Source: Piscinibacter gummiphilus (GTDB taxonomy: Bacteria; Pseudomonadota; Gammaproteobacteria; Burkholderiales; Burkholderiaceae_C). Taken from it: a DNA stretch of 64,000 bases. Location: the NCBI RefSeq assembly GCF_002116905.1, contig NZ_CP015118.1, positions 5,890,001 through 5,954,000 on the forward strand, given 5' to 3'. Below are positions 45,430 to 54,388 of the stretch, in pieces; position 1 is the stretch's first letter; the number at the start of each line of letters is the position of its first letter. The notes under the pieces are model-generated. The model was not told where the DNA came from, ran no database searches, and saw only the letters and a program-made list of their open reading frames with translations. Both the position numbers and the translations under genes were made by a program.

Positions 45430-46710
45430 ATGACCTCCACCGATCTCCAGGCCACCATCGCCCACATGGGTGCGGCGGCCCGCGCCGCCGCCACGAAGAT
45501 GGCCGCCGCCTCCACGGCCTCGAAGAACGAGGCGCTGCGGGCACTCGCCCGCCTGCTGCGCGGCGATTCCGCCCCGCTCGCCGAGGCCAACGCCCGTGAC
45601 ATCGCCGCCGCCGAGGCCGCCGGCCTGGCCGCGCCGCTGGTGGACCGGCTGCGCCTCACGCCGAAGGTGCTGGCCACCGTCGCCGAGGGCTGCGACCAGA
45701 TCGCCGCCATGCCCGACCCGGTGGGCGAGATCACGAACCTGCGCCGCCGCCCCACGGGCATCAGCGTGGGCCAGATGCGCGTGCCGCTCGGCGTGTTCGG
45801 CATGATCTACGAGAGCCGCCCGAACGTCACCATCGAGGCCGCGTCGCTCGCCATCAAGAGCGGCAACGCCTGCATCCTGCGCGGCGGCTCGGAGGCCATC
45901 CATTCGAACCTCGCGCTGTGGAAACTCGTGCAGGCCGCGCTCGACGAGGCGGGCCTGCCGCGCGACGGCGTGCAGCTGGTGCAGACCACCGACCGCGCCG
46001 CGGTGGGTTTCCTGATCCAGTCGCCCGAGTCGGTCGACGTGATCATCCCGCGCGGCGGCAAGAGCCTGATCGAACGCATCAGCCGCGAGGCCAAGGTGCC
46101 GGTCATCAAGCACCTCGACGGCAACTGCCACACCTTCGTCGACGCCACGGCCGACCTCGACCTCGCGGTCAGGGTCACCGACAACGCGAAGACGCAGAAG
46201 TACAGCCCCTGCAACGCCACCGAGTCGCTGCTCGTGCACGAGGCCGTCGCGGCCGCGTTCCTGCCGCGCATCGGGGCCGTGTTCGCGGCCAAGGGCGTGG
46301 AGATGCGCGGTGACGCCGCGTCCGTCGCGCTGCTGTCGAAGGTGCCGGGCGCGAACGTCGTGGCCGCCACCGAGCAGGACTGGTCCGAGGAGTACCTTGC
46401 CGCCATCATCAGCGTGAAGGTGGTGTCGGGCATCGACGAGGCCATCGCCCACGTCAACCGCTACGGCTCGCACCACACCGACGCCATCCTCACCGAACAC
46501 CACTCGAACGCGATGCGCTTCCTGCGCGAGGTGGACTCGGCGAGCGTGATGGTCAACGCCAGCACCCGGTTCGCCGACGGCTTCGAGTACGGCCTGGGCG
46601 CCGAGATCGGCATCAGCACCGACAAGTTCCACGCCCGCGGCCCGGTGGGCCTCGAAGGCCTCACGTCGATGAAGTGGGTGGTGCTGGGCCAGGGCGAAGT
46701 GCGGCAATGA
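45430..46710 (+). CDS. proA: Glutamate-5-semialdehyde dehydrogenase (gamma-glutamyl phosphate reductase)
   Basis: A 426-residue cytoplasmic enzyme of proline synthesis that reduces gamma-glutamyl phosphate with NADPH. Hallmarks are VPLGVFGMIYESRPNVT, SGNACILRGGSEA, catalytic Cys261 in YSPCNATES and GLGAEIGISTDKFHARGPVGLEGLTS at the end. Length is normal. It overlaps queC by 4 nt (ATGA). proB is not in the window. Confidence 0.95.
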   Translation: MTSTDLQATIAHMGAAARAAATKMAAASTASKNEALRALARLLRGDSAPLAEANARDIAAAEAAGLAAPLVDRLRLTPKVLATVAEGCDQIAAMPDPVGEITNLRRRPTGISVGQMRVPLGVFGMIYESRPNVTIEAASLAIKSGNACILRGGSEAIHSNLALWKLVQAALDEAGLPRDGVQLVQTTDRAAVGFLIQSPESVDVIIPRGGKSLIERISREAKVPVIKHLDGNCHTFVDATADLDLAVRVTDNAKTQKYSPCNATESLLVHEAVAAAFLPRIGAVFAAKGVEMRGDAASVALLSKVPGANVVAATEQDWSEEYLAAIISVKVVSGIDEAIAHVNRYGSHHTDAILTEHHSNAMRFLREVDSASVMVNASTRFADGFEYGLGAEIGISTDKFHARGPVGLEGLTSMKWVVLGQGEVRQ

Positions 46711-47453
46711 AACCCTCGCGCCGGGCGCTCGTGCTCTTCTCGGGCGGACAGGACTCCACGGCCTGCCTCGCGTGGGCGCTCGAACACCACGACCACGTCG
46801 AGACCATCGGCTTCGACTACGGCCAGCGGCACTCGGTCGAACTCCAGTGCCGCACCGCGGTGCGCGCGCAGATCGTGGCGAACTTCCCGCGCTGGGCGCC
46901 CCGCCTGGGTGACGACCACCTGCTCGACCTGTCCCTGCTGGGCCAGATCTCCGACACCGCGCTCACGTCCGAGCGCGAACTCGAGATGACGAACAGCGGG
47001 CTGCCCAACACCTTCGTGCCGGGCCGCAACCTGCTGTTCTTCACGTTCGCAGCCACGGTGGCCTACCGCCGCGGCCTGAACGTGCTCGTGGGCGGCATGT
47101 GCGAGACCGACTTCTCCGGCTACCCGGACTGCCGCGACAACACGCTCAAGGCGCTGCAGGTGGCCATCAGCCTCGGCATGGACACGAAGATGACCGTCGA
47201 GACGCCGCTGATGTGGCTCGACAAGGCCCAGACCTGGGCCTTCAGCGCCGACCTGGGCGGGGAAGCCCTCAACGACCTGATCGTCGAACACACCCACACC
47301 TGCTACCTCGGCGATCGCCAGCAGCGGCACGAATGGGGCTACGGCTGCGGGCAGTGCCCGGCCTGCGCGCTGCGCCGGCGCGGCTACAAGGGCTGGCGCG
47401 AGAGCGGCCAGCCCGAGTTCGCCGACACCGACCGCCTGGGCCTGATGCCATGA
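46707..47453 (+). CDS. queC: 7-cyano-7-deazaguanine synthase
   Basis: A 248-residue ATP-dependent enzyme that turns 7-carboxy-7-deazaguanine and ammonia into preQ0, a queuosine precursor. The PP-loop is LFSGGQDSTACLAWA (about residues 10-24); VPGRNLLFFTFAA and a zinc site (CxxGDRQQRHEWGYGCGQCPAC) at the C-terminus are typical. It is translationally coupled to proA before it and lemA after it, each by a 4-nt overlap. Other queuosine genes are not in the window. Confidence 0.95.
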   Translation: MKPSRRALVLFSGGQDSTACLAWALEHHDHVETIGFDYGQRHSVELQCRTAVRAQIVANFPRWAPRLGDDHLLDLSLLGQISDTALTSERELEMTNSGLPNTFVPGRNLLFFTFAATVAYRRGLNVLVGGMCETDFSGYPDCRDNTLKALQVAISLGMDTKMTVETPLMWLDKAQTWAFSADLGGEALNDLIVEHTHTCYLGDRQQRHEWGYGCGQCPACALRRRGYKGWRESGQPEFADTDRLGLMP

Positions 47454-48028
47454 CCTCCTCGGGGATCGCGGCGGCCATCGTCGCGGCGGTGCTGGTGTTC
47501 TGGGCGGTCGGGGCCTACAACCGGCTGATGTCGCTGCGCAACGTGATGCGCACGGCCTTCTCGCAGCTGGAAGCCCAGCTGCGCCGCCGCCACGAACTGA
47601 TTCCCCAGCTGGCCGACGCGGCGCGCGCCGACACGGAGATCGACCCGGACGTGGCCGATGCCGCCGTGGCCGCGCGCCACCAGGCCCATGCGGCACTCGA
47701 CCTCGCGCGGGCGCACCCCGGCGTGTCCGGCCCGATGGTGAGCCTCGCGATGGCCGAGCAGGTGCTCGAGGACGCGTGCCGCCGCCTCCAGCAGGCCATC
47801 GACGGCCGACCCGAACTCAAGCTCGCGCCCGCGATGGCAGCCGCGCGCGACGACCTGCTCGGCGCCGAAGGCCGCCTCGGGTTCGCGCGCCAGATGTTCA
47901 ACGACGCGGTGGCCGACTACAACGCCGCCGTCCAGCAGTTCCCCACCCGGGTGCTGTCGAGCCTCTTCGGTTTCCGGGACGCCGCCGTGCTGCCTGCGCC
48001 GGTGAGCGGCACGCCTCGCACGTCCTGA
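47450..48028 (+). CDS. LemA family protein
   Basis: A 192-residue protein with one N-terminal membrane helix (AAAIVAAVLVFWAVGAYN) and a helical LemA domain (RLMSLRNVMRTAFSQLEAQLRRRHELIPQLAD ... ARQMFNDAVADYNAAVQQFP). LemA proteins usually lie beside an M48-type or other membrane partner, and their function is poorly known. It overlaps queC by 4 nt, and an unusual partner gene follows after 6 bp. Confidence 0.9.
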   Translation: MTSSGIAAAIVAAVLVFWAVGAYNRLMSLRNVMRTAFSQLEAQLRRRHELIPQLADAARADTEIDPDVADAAVAARHQAHAALDLARAHPGVSGPMVSLAMAEQVLEDACRRLQQAIDGRPELKLAPAMAAARDDLLGAEGRLGFARQMFNDAVADYNAAVQQFPTRVLSSLFGFRDAAVLPAPVSGTPRTS

Positions 48029-48034
48029 CCGCCC

Positions 48035-48856
48035 ATGGCCGACACGTCCCTCCACCTTCCCCGCGCCGTGATCGGCGACGACGAACGCGAGGCGTTCGCC
48101 ACGCTGTCGCGCGTGCACGGCCCGGGTGAGCTGCGCGCCACGGTGCTCGCGCTGCTGCTGACCCCCGGCAGCCAGCGGGAACGCCGCGCTTGGCAGGACG
48201 AGACCCGCGGCCTCAGCACCGCCAAGGCGCTGCGCGAAACCACGAAACACCTCTCGCGCGCCTCGCGGCTGCCGTGGCTCGAACGCCTGCTGCAGCGTCT
48301 GGCCGGCGGCCCGCTGGGCGACCGCCAGTCGCTCGTCGAGGCCGCGCGGCGCGTGATGGCCGCCGACGGCCAGATCCGCCCCATCGACCGGCTGCACTGG
48401 CTCGCGCTGCGGCAGGTGCTGGGCGAGGTGATGCCGCGCACCTCGGCGCCGGCCGCGCACAACGACATGGCCGACCTGTCGCTGCACACGTTGCGCGAGG
48501 TGGGCCGTGTGACGGCCTTCCTGTCGCGCCTCGTGCCCGCCGGCGACCCGGCCACGGGGCAGGGCTGGTACCTCGCGGTGATGTCGCCGTGGATCTCCGC
48601 GCACGAGCTGCCGCCCTGCGTGCCGCCCGACGCCGACGGCTTCGTCAACGCGCTGGCCGAGGTGCAGGCCGTGCCGTGGATGCTGCGCCCGGCCATCGTG
48701 CGCGCCTGGATCGACCAGGCCCTGGCACTGAGCCCGTCGCGCCGTCTCGACCCCGACGCCGCGGACGCACTGCGCCTGACCGGCAGCCTGCTCGACTGCC
48801 CGATGCCGCCGGAGCTGGCCCGGCACTTCGTGGAGCCGCCGGACGAGCCGATCTAA
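48035..48856 (+). CDS. Unknown helical protein next to lemA (TerB-like segment)
   Basis: A 273-residue soluble, mostly helical protein rich in Ala, Leu and Arg. I do not recognise it as a whole. Residues about 96-130 (SLVEAARRVMAADGQIRPIDRLHWLALRQ) resemble the TerB-like tail of M48 peptidases often found beside lemA, but there is no HExxH motif and no membrane segment, so it is not a peptidase. It may be the separated tail of such a partner. It starts 6 bp after lemA and its stop overlaps the convergent BLUF gene by 4 bp. Confidence 0.7.
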   Translation: MADTSLHLPRAVIGDDEREAFATLSRVHGPGELRATVLALLLTPGSQRERRAWQDETRGLSTAKALRETTKHLSRASRLPWLERLLQRLAGGPLGDRQSLVEAARRVMAADGQIRPIDRLHWLALRQVLGEVMPRTSAPAAHNDMADLSLHTLREVGRVTAFLSRLVPAGDPATGQGWYLAVMSPWISAHELPPCVPPDADGFVNALAEVQAVPWMLRPAIVRAWIDQALALSPSRRLDPDAADALRLTGSLLDCPMPPELARHFVEPPDEPI

Positions 48857-49284
48857 CCCTGGCCCACGATCGAGGCCGTGGCCACCAGCTCGTCGAACAG
48901 CGCCATCGAGGCCTTCGCCGACACCGCGTACGGGTCGAGCGTCGCCGTCTCCGAGTACTTCAGCAGCAGCGCCGGGTTCAGGCGCTGCATGTTCACCTGG
49001 CCCATCGACCACACCGCGAAGCGGCGTTCGTCGATCTCCTCGTAGCTGAGCAGCACCACGTCGCGGTGCCGCGTGTCGGCGACGATGCGGTTGTAGAGCG
49101 TGTTCACCGCCGCGCGCCCGCCCTCCAGCACCTGCAGGAAGACCCCCGACGCCGGGCACAGCATCAGCGCGCCCGTGACGCCCACGGTCGGGTTGTGGGC
49201 CTTGGACTTCTTCAGGATCGCGGCGAGCGTGTCCTGGTCGATGGCGCCGCTCGCGCGGCTCGCGTACATCAGACGTACCAGCAT
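48853..49284 (-). CDS. BLUF-domain blue-light sensor
   Basis: A 143-residue single-domain flavin photoreceptor. Tyr7, Asn31, Gln51, Trp92 and Met94 line up with Tyr21, Asn45, Gln63, Trp104 and Met106 of AppA, so FAD binding and the light-induced hydrogen-bond switch should work. The C-terminal 40 residues form the usual capping helices. It has no output domain and must act on a partner. It lies 29 bp after folE on the same strand, probably in one operon. Confidence 0.93.
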   Translation of the reverse strand: MLVRLMYASRASGAIDQDTLAAILKKSKAHNPTVGVTGALMLCPASGVFLQVLEGGRAAVNTLYNRIVADTRHRDVVLLSYEEIDERRFAVWSMGQVNMQRLNPALLLKYSETATLDPYAVSAKASMALFDELVATASIVGQG

Positions 49285-49313
49285 GGCGTTCGGTCCTTTC
49301 GGTGAAGGGGGCG

Positions 49314-50042
49314 TCAGTTCCGCTGGCCGATCAGCGAGAGGAACTCGCGGCGCAGGTTCGCGTCCTTCAGGAACGCGCCGCGCATGACGCTGTTGATCAT
49401 CTTGGAGTCGATGTCCTTGACGCCGCGCCACTGCATGCAGAAGTGATCGGCCTCCATCACGATCGCCAGGCCGTCGGGCTTGACCCGCTCCTGCAGTTCG
49501 TTCGCGAGCATCGTCACCGCCTCCTCCTGGATCTGCGGGCGGCTCATGATCCAGTCGCAGATGCGGGCGTACTTCGACAGGCCGATCAGGTTCGAGTGTT
49601 CGTTCGGCAGGATGCCGATCCACACCTTGCCCATGATCGGGCACAGGTGGTGCGAGCAGGCGCTGCGCACGGTGACCGGGCCCACGATCATCAGCTCGTT
49701 CAGGCGCTCGGCGTTCGGGAACTCGGTGACGAGCGGCATGGGCACGTAGCGGCCGGCGAACACCTCGGTCAGGAACATCTTCGCGACGCGGCGGGCGGTC
49801 TCGTTCGTGTTGTGGTCGCTCTCGGTGTCGATCACGAGGGCCTTGAGCACCTCCTGCATCTTCGCCTCGACCTCGGTGCGCAGCTCGTCCATCTCGCCCG
49901 GGCGGATGAACGCCGCGATGTTGTCGTTCGCGTGGTAGCGGCAGTCGGCGCCGACCAGGCGGTAGCGGATGCGCTCGGACGCGCTGAGCGACGCCAGCTC
50001 GGCCTCGCTGCGGAAGATGGGGGCGGTGGGTTCGCCGGACAT
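49314..50042 (-). CDS. folE: GTP cyclohydrolase I
   Basis: A 242-residue type IA enzyme that converts GTP to dihydroneopterin triphosphate, the first step of folate and pterin synthesis. The zinc site is SACSHHLCPIMGKVWIGI, with SNLIGLSKYARI and HFCMQWRGV also conserved, and TNETARRVAKMF near the active site. The N-terminus is about 25 residues longer than in E. coli. A BLUF photoreceptor follows in the same direction. It is divergent from rsmB. Confidence 0.93.
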   Translation of the reverse strand: MSGEPTAPIFRSEAELASLSASERIRYRLVGADCRYHANDNIAAFIRPGEMDELRTEVEAKMQEVLKALVIDTESDHNTNETARRVAKMFLTEVFAGRYVPMPLVTEFPNAERLNELMIVGPVTVRSACSHHLCPIMGKVWIGILPNEHSNLIGLSKYARICDWIMSRPQIQEEAVTMLANELQERVKPDGLAIVMEADHFCMQWRGVKDIDSKMINSVMRGAFLKDANLRREFLSLIGQRN

Positions 50043-50135
50043 GGCTCGTTCCTCGGGCTTCTGAGCCCCGGATTGTGACCGCCCCGCCCACTTCCTGCCC
50101 CCGCGGGGTCTCGGGCGGGCCGATAGACTCGGCGG

Positions 50136-51461
50136 GTGAACACCCCTTCCTTGCCCCTTTCCACCCTGCTCGGGCACACCGCCACCGCGCTGCAGGCGGT
50201 GCGCGCCGGCCGTTCGCTGAACGACGTGCTGGACCGCTGCCCCCCTGCGGCCCGCCCGGGCACCCAGGCGCTGACCTTCCAGGTGCTGCGCCGCCTGGGC
50301 AGCGCCCAGGCCGCGCGCCGCTTCCTCGCGCCGAAGGCGCCGCCGCCCGCCGTCGACGCGCTGCTGACCACCGCCCTCGCGCTGCTGTGGCCCGGCGACA
50401 GCACCGGCGCCCAGTACGCCCCGCACACCCTCGTGAACCAGGCCGTCGAGGCCGCGAAACAGTCCGCCAAAGCCAGCGCGCCGTTCGTCAACGCGGTGCT
50501 GCGCCGCTTCCTGCGCGACATGGCGGCCGTGGTCGAGGCCGTCGAGAGGGACCCCGTCGCCGCGCTGAACCACCCGCAGTGGTGGATCGAGCGGCTGCGC
50601 GCCGACTGGCCCGCGGCCTGGCGCGACGTGCTGGCCGCCGACAACGATCACCCGCCGATGACCCTGCGGGTGAACGCCCGCCGGTCGACCGCCGCCGCCT
50701 ACGTCGAGCGGCTGGCCGCGGCCGGTCTCGCGGGCACCGTGGTGGGCCCGCACGCCGTGCGGCTGGCCCGGCCCGCGCCCGTGAACGAGCTGCCGGGATT
50801 CACCGACGGCGACGTCTCCGTGCAGGACGCGGCCGCCCAGCTGGCAGCGCCCCTCGTGATCGGCGACGGCCTGCCGCCCGGGGCCCGGGTGCTCGACGCC
50901 TGCGCCGCGCCGGGCGGCAAGACGGCCCACCTGCTGGAGCTGGCCGACCTGGACGTGCTGGCCCTCGACAGCGACCCCGAGCGCCTGCGCCGGGTCGACG
51001 ACACCCTCGGCCGCCTGGGTCTGTCGGCCCGCACGGCGGCCGCCGACGCCCGCACGCCCGACACCTGGTGGGACGGCCGGCCATTCGATGCCATCCTGCT
51101 CGACGCCCCGTGCAGCGCCTCGGGCATCGTGCGCCGCCACCCCGACGTGCGCTGGCTGCGCCGCCCGACCGACATCCCGGCGCTGGCCGGGACCCAGGCG
51201 GCCATCCTGGACGCCCTGTGGCCGCTGCTCAAGCCGGGGGGCCGGCTCGTCTACTGCACCTGTTCGGTGTTCAAGGCCGAGGGCGAGGCCGGAATCGACG
51301 CTTTTTTGCAACGCCAGGGCGGCCTCAGCCTTGTGGGCCGGCCACCTTCTCCCGGCCACCTGCTGCCACGGCCCGACAATCACGGAGACGGTGCGGCGCC
51401 CGAATCCGGTGCGTCACCCGACGGCTTCTACTACGCCCTGCTGACCAAACCCTTGCCCTGA
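50136..51461 (+). CDS. rsmB: 16S rRNA (cytosine-967-C5)-methyltransferase
   Basis: A 441-residue rRNA methyltransferase. The N-terminal NusB-like helical domain (about residues 10-140; PFVNAVLRRFLR) is followed by the SAM domain with LDACAAPGGKTAHLLEL, DAPCSASGIVRRHPD (motif IV Cys) and YCTCSVFKAEGE (catalytic Cys). The start is GTG at 50136. It begins the conserved order rsmB-DUF4390-ntrY-ntrX and is divergent from folE. Confidence 0.94.
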   Translation: MNTPSLPLSTLLGHTATALQAVRAGRSLNDVLDRCPPAARPGTQALTFQVLRRLGSAQAARRFLAPKAPPPAVDALLTTALALLWPGDSTGAQYAPHTLVNQAVEAAKQSAKASAPFVNAVLRRFLRDMAAVVEAVERDPVAALNHPQWWIERLRADWPAAWRDVLAADNDHPPMTLRVNARRSTAAAYVERLAAAGLAGTVVGPHAVRLARPAPVNELPGFTDGDVSVQDAAAQLAAPLVIGDGLPPGARVLDACAAPGGKTAHLLELADLDVLALDSDPERLRRVDDTLGRLGLSARTAAADARTPDTWWDGRPFDAILLDAPCSASGIVRRHPDVRWLRRPTDIPALAGTQAAILDALWPLLKPGGRLVYCTCSVFKAEGEAGIDAFLQRQGGLSLVGRPPSPGHLLPRPDNHGDGAAPESGASPDGFYYALLTKPLP

Positions 51462-51470
51462 CCCGCTCGC

Positions 51471-52085
51471 GTGCACCGGATCCTCTGGCCCTTCCTCTCA
51501 CGGTGGTTCCGCCACGGCGCCTCGCGCCGGCCGGGCGGCCTGCGCGTTGCCGCAGCGACCGCCCTGTGGGCGCTGGTGCTGCTGGTGGGCGCCGGTGCGG
51601 CCCGGGCGGAAGGCGGGGTCAACCTGACCACCTTCGAGCTGGCCCGGAACGACGACGGCCTGCAACTCACGTTCTCGGCCAAGTTCGAGCTGCCCAAGAG
51701 CGTGGAGGACGCGCTCCAGAAGGGCGTGCCCCTCGTGTTCGTCGCCGAGGCCAACGTCTTCCGGGACCGCTGGTACTGGCGTGACAAGCGCGTCAACGAC
51801 GCCACCCGCACCTGGCGGCTGGCCTACCAGCCGCTCACGCGGAAGTACCGGGTCACGTTCGGCGGCCTGAACCAGAACCACGACAACCTGGCCGACGCGC
51901 TCGCGTCGCTCAGCAGCTCCGTCAACTGGAAGATCGCCGAGCCGTCCCAGCTCGAGGGCGACGGGTACTACGTCGAGTTCCGCTACGAACTCGACACGAG
52001 CCAGATGCCCCGGCCGATGCAGATCGGCATCGGCGGGCAGGCCGACTGGTCCCTGCGTGCCGATCGCATGCGCCGGCTGAATTGA
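51471..52085 (+). CDS. DUF4390 protein (secreted, beta-rich)
   Basis: A 204-residue exported protein: N-terminal hydrophobic signal (AATALWALVLLVGAGAARA), then a beta-rich domain (VNLTTFELARNDDGLQLTFSAKFELP, DRWYWRDKRV, RLAYQPLTRKYRVTFGGL). The family is always found between rsmB and ntrY in betaproteobacteria and its role is unknown; the position suggests a periplasmic link to NtrY sensing. The start is GTG at 51471, 9 bp after rsmB. Confidence 0.87.
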   Translation: MHRILWPFLSRWFRHGASRRPGGLRVAAATALWALVLLVGAGAARAEGGVNLTTFELARNDDGLQLTFSAKFELPKSVEDALQKGVPLVFVAEANVFRDRWYWRDKRVNDATRTWRLAYQPLTRKYRVTFGGLNQNHDNLADALASLSSSVNWKIAEPSQLEGDGYYVEFRYELDTSQMPRPMQIGIGGQADWSLRADRMRRLN

Positions 52086-52102
52086 CGGCCTCGCCCGAAC
52101 CC

Positions 52103-54367
52103 ATGAGCAAGGCATCCCGGTGGGCGTGGATCATCTCGCTGGTCGCCGTGATCGGGACCGGCCTCGTGCTGGTGTTCCTGCTGTCGATCGCCACGAACAG
52201 CCGCGGCCTCTACGAGCAGCACTACGTCTGGCTGTTCTGGGTGAACGTGGTCGTGGCGGGCCTGCTCACCCTCGTGATCCTGATCGCCGGCGTGCGCCTG
52301 CTGCTGCGCGTGCGGCGCGGCAAGTTCGGCAGCCGGCTGCTGATGCGGCTCGCGCTCGTGTTCGCGATGGTGGGTGTGCTGCCGGGGCTGCTGATCTACA
52401 CGGTGTCGTACCAGTTCGTGGCGCGCAGCATCGAGTCCTGGTTCGACCTGAAGGTGGAAGGTGCGCTCGAGGCCGGCCTGAGCCTCGGCCGCGGCACGCT
52501 CGACACGCAGGTCAACGACCTGGCCACCAAGACCCGCCTCGCCGCCGAGCGGCTCACCGACACGTCGCAGACGGTTCAGCCCATCGCGCTGGAGCGGCTG
52601 CGCGAGCAGCTGTCGGCGCAGGAGGTGACGCTGCTCGGGTCCAGCGGCCAGGTGCTGGCCACCACGGGCCGCACCGCCCGTTTCGCGCCCGAGCGGCCCA
52701 CGACCGCGCAGCTGCGCGCGGCCCGCACCTCGCGCGTGGTGGGCCAGCTCGAGGGGCTCGACGAGGACAACCCGTCGACCACGTCGGAGGCCCGCATCCG
52801 CGCGCTGGCCTACATGCCCAACAGCAGCTTCTCGCTGAACGCGCAGGACCGCTTCCTGATGGTGACGCAGCTGCTGCCGAGCCAGGTGGTGGCCAACGCG
52901 CTGTCGGTGCAGGCCGCGTACCGCGAGTACCAGGCCCGCGCACTCGCGCGCAACGGGCTGCGGCGCATGTACATCGGCACGCTCACGCTCACGCTGATCC
53001 TCGCCGTGTTCGGCGCGCTGCTGCTCGCCGTCACGCTCGGCAACCAGCTCGCGCGGCCGCTGCTCGTGCTGGCCGACGGTGTGCGGCAGGTGTCCCGCGG
53101 CGACCTGACGCCGAAGCAGGTGCTGGCTGCCAGCGACGAACTGAGCGGCCTCACGCGCTCGTTCGCGGACATGACGGGGCAGTTGTCGGACGCGCGCTCG
53201 CTCGTGCAGCGCAGCCTGTCGCAGCTGGAGTCCGCCCGCACGAACCTGCAGACCATCCTGGACAACCTGACCGCCGGCGTGATCGTGTTCGACCGCGAGG
53301 GCCGCATCGACACGGTGAACCCCGGCGCCACGCGCATCCTGCGCCTGCCGCTGTCGGCCTACCGCGGTCGGCCGCTGGGCGAGGTGCCAGGCCTCGAGGA
53401 CTTCGCCGCGGCGGTCCAGCAGCGCTTCGACCTGCACCGCACGAGCCCGGAGGCCGGAGAACGCGACCACTGGCAGGACGCGTTCGACCTGCAGACCCCC
53501 ACCGTCCACGGCATGGAGCGCGACAAGGTCACGCTGCTCGTGCGCGGCGCGGCCATGCCGCACGCGGGCCGGCTGATGGTGTTCGACGACATCACCGAGG
53601 TGGTCTCCGCGCAGCGCGCCGAGGCCTGGAGCGAGGTGGCGCGCCGCCTCGCCCACGAGATCAAGAACCCGCTCACGCCCATCCAGCTGTCGGCCGAGCG
53701 CCTGCAGCACAAGCTGGAGTCGAAGCTCGAGGGCACCGACCAGGCGATGCTCGTGCGGTCCGTGGGCACCATCGTCAACCAGGTGCAGGCGATGAAGACG
53801 CTGGTCAACGAGTTCCGCGACTACGCGCGGCTGCCGTCGGCCCGGCTGCAGTCGCTCGACCTGAACGCGCTCGCGAGCGAGGTGCTGGGCCTCTACGCCA
53901 CCGCGCAGGAGTCGGGCCGGCTGAAGGCCGAGCTGATGCCGGGCCTGCCCCTCATCGTGGGCGACACCACGCAGCTGCGGCAGGTGATCCACAACCTCGT
54001 GCAGAACGCGCTCGACGCCGTCAACGACCGGGCCGACGGCCATGTGCGCCTCCGCACCGAGGTCGCGCGCAACGAGCAGGGCGAAGTGCGCGCCGTGCGC
54101 CTCCAGGTGCTGGACAATGGCGCCGGTTTCCCGGAGAAGGTGCTCAAACGGGCCTTCGAACCGTACGTCACCACGAAGAGCAAGGGCACGGGCCTCGGGC
54201 TCGCGGTGGTGAAGAAGATCGTCGACGAACACGGGGCACGGATCCGGCTCGCGAACCTCCCGGGCGAGGCGGAGGCAGGGCAGGGTATTGCCGGTGCCCA
54301 AGTTTCGATATCATTTTCAAAATTGGCGCCGGCAGACAGCCCCCCCGCTGTGCTTGCAACCGCTTGA
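52103..54367 (+). CDS. ntrY: Nitrogen/redox sensor histidine kinase NtrY
   Basis: A 754-residue membrane sensor: N-terminal membrane segments (about residues 8-105), a periplasmic domain (to about 290), a further helix (LTLTLILAVFGALLLAVTLG) and HAMP, a PAS domain (NLTAGVIVFDREGRIDTVNPGA), HisKA with His518 (RRLAHEIKNPLTPIQ) and ATPase (NLVQNALDAVNDR, DNGAGF, GTGLGL). NtrY works with NtrX in nitrogen, redox and envelope control. I start at the first ATG; a TTG at 52082 overlapping the DUF4390 stop would add seven residues. Confidence 0.92.
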   Translation: MSKASRWAWIISLVAVIGTGLVLVFLLSIATNSRGLYEQHYVWLFWVNVVVAGLLTLVILIAGVRLLLRVRRGKFGSRLLMRLALVFAMVGVLPGLLIYTVSYQFVARSIESWFDLKVEGALEAGLSLGRGTLDTQVNDLATKTRLAAERLTDTSQTVQPIALERLREQLSAQEVTLLGSSGQVLATTGRTARFAPERPTTAQLRAARTSRVVGQLEGLDEDNPSTTSEARIRALAYMPNSSFSLNAQDRFLMVTQLLPSQVVANALSVQAAYREYQARALARNGLRRMYIGTLTLTLILAVFGALLLAVTLGNQLARPLLVLADGVRQVSRGDLTPKQVLAASDELSGLTRSFADMTGQLSDARSLVQRSLSQLESARTNLQTILDNLTAGVIVFDREGRIDTVNPGATRILRLPLSAYRGRPLGEVPGLEDFAAAVQQRFDLHRTSPEAGERDHWQDAFDLQTPTVHGMERDKVTLLVRGAAMPHAGRLMVFDDITEVVSAQRAEAWSEVARRLAHEIKNPLTPIQLSAERLQHKLESKLEGTDQAMLVRSVGTIVNQVQAMKTLVNEFRDYARLPSARLQSLDLNALASEVLGLYATAQESGRLKAELMPGLPLIVGDTTQLRQVIHNLVQNALDAVNDRADGHVRLRTEVARNEQGEVRAVRLQVLDNGAGFPEKVLKRAFEPYVTTKSKGTGLGLAVVKKIVDEHGARIRLANLPGEAEAGQGIAGAQVSISFSKLAPADSPPAVLATA

Positions 54368-54388
54368 CGCCGGGCGCATCGAGGACCC

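Noticed and set aside
51173..51197. Half-copy of the dispersed palindrome (CATCCCGGCGCTGGCCGGGA) inside rsmB
   Set aside because: It encodes DIPALAGTQ, which matches the conserved RsmB segment at this place, and there is no inverted partner arm, so the similarity looks accidental.
52082..52102. TTG start of ntrY overlapping the DUF4390 stop
   Set aside because: No ribosome site at either start, but ATG 52103 is the commoner codon and sits directly before the first membrane segment; the TTG start remains possible.
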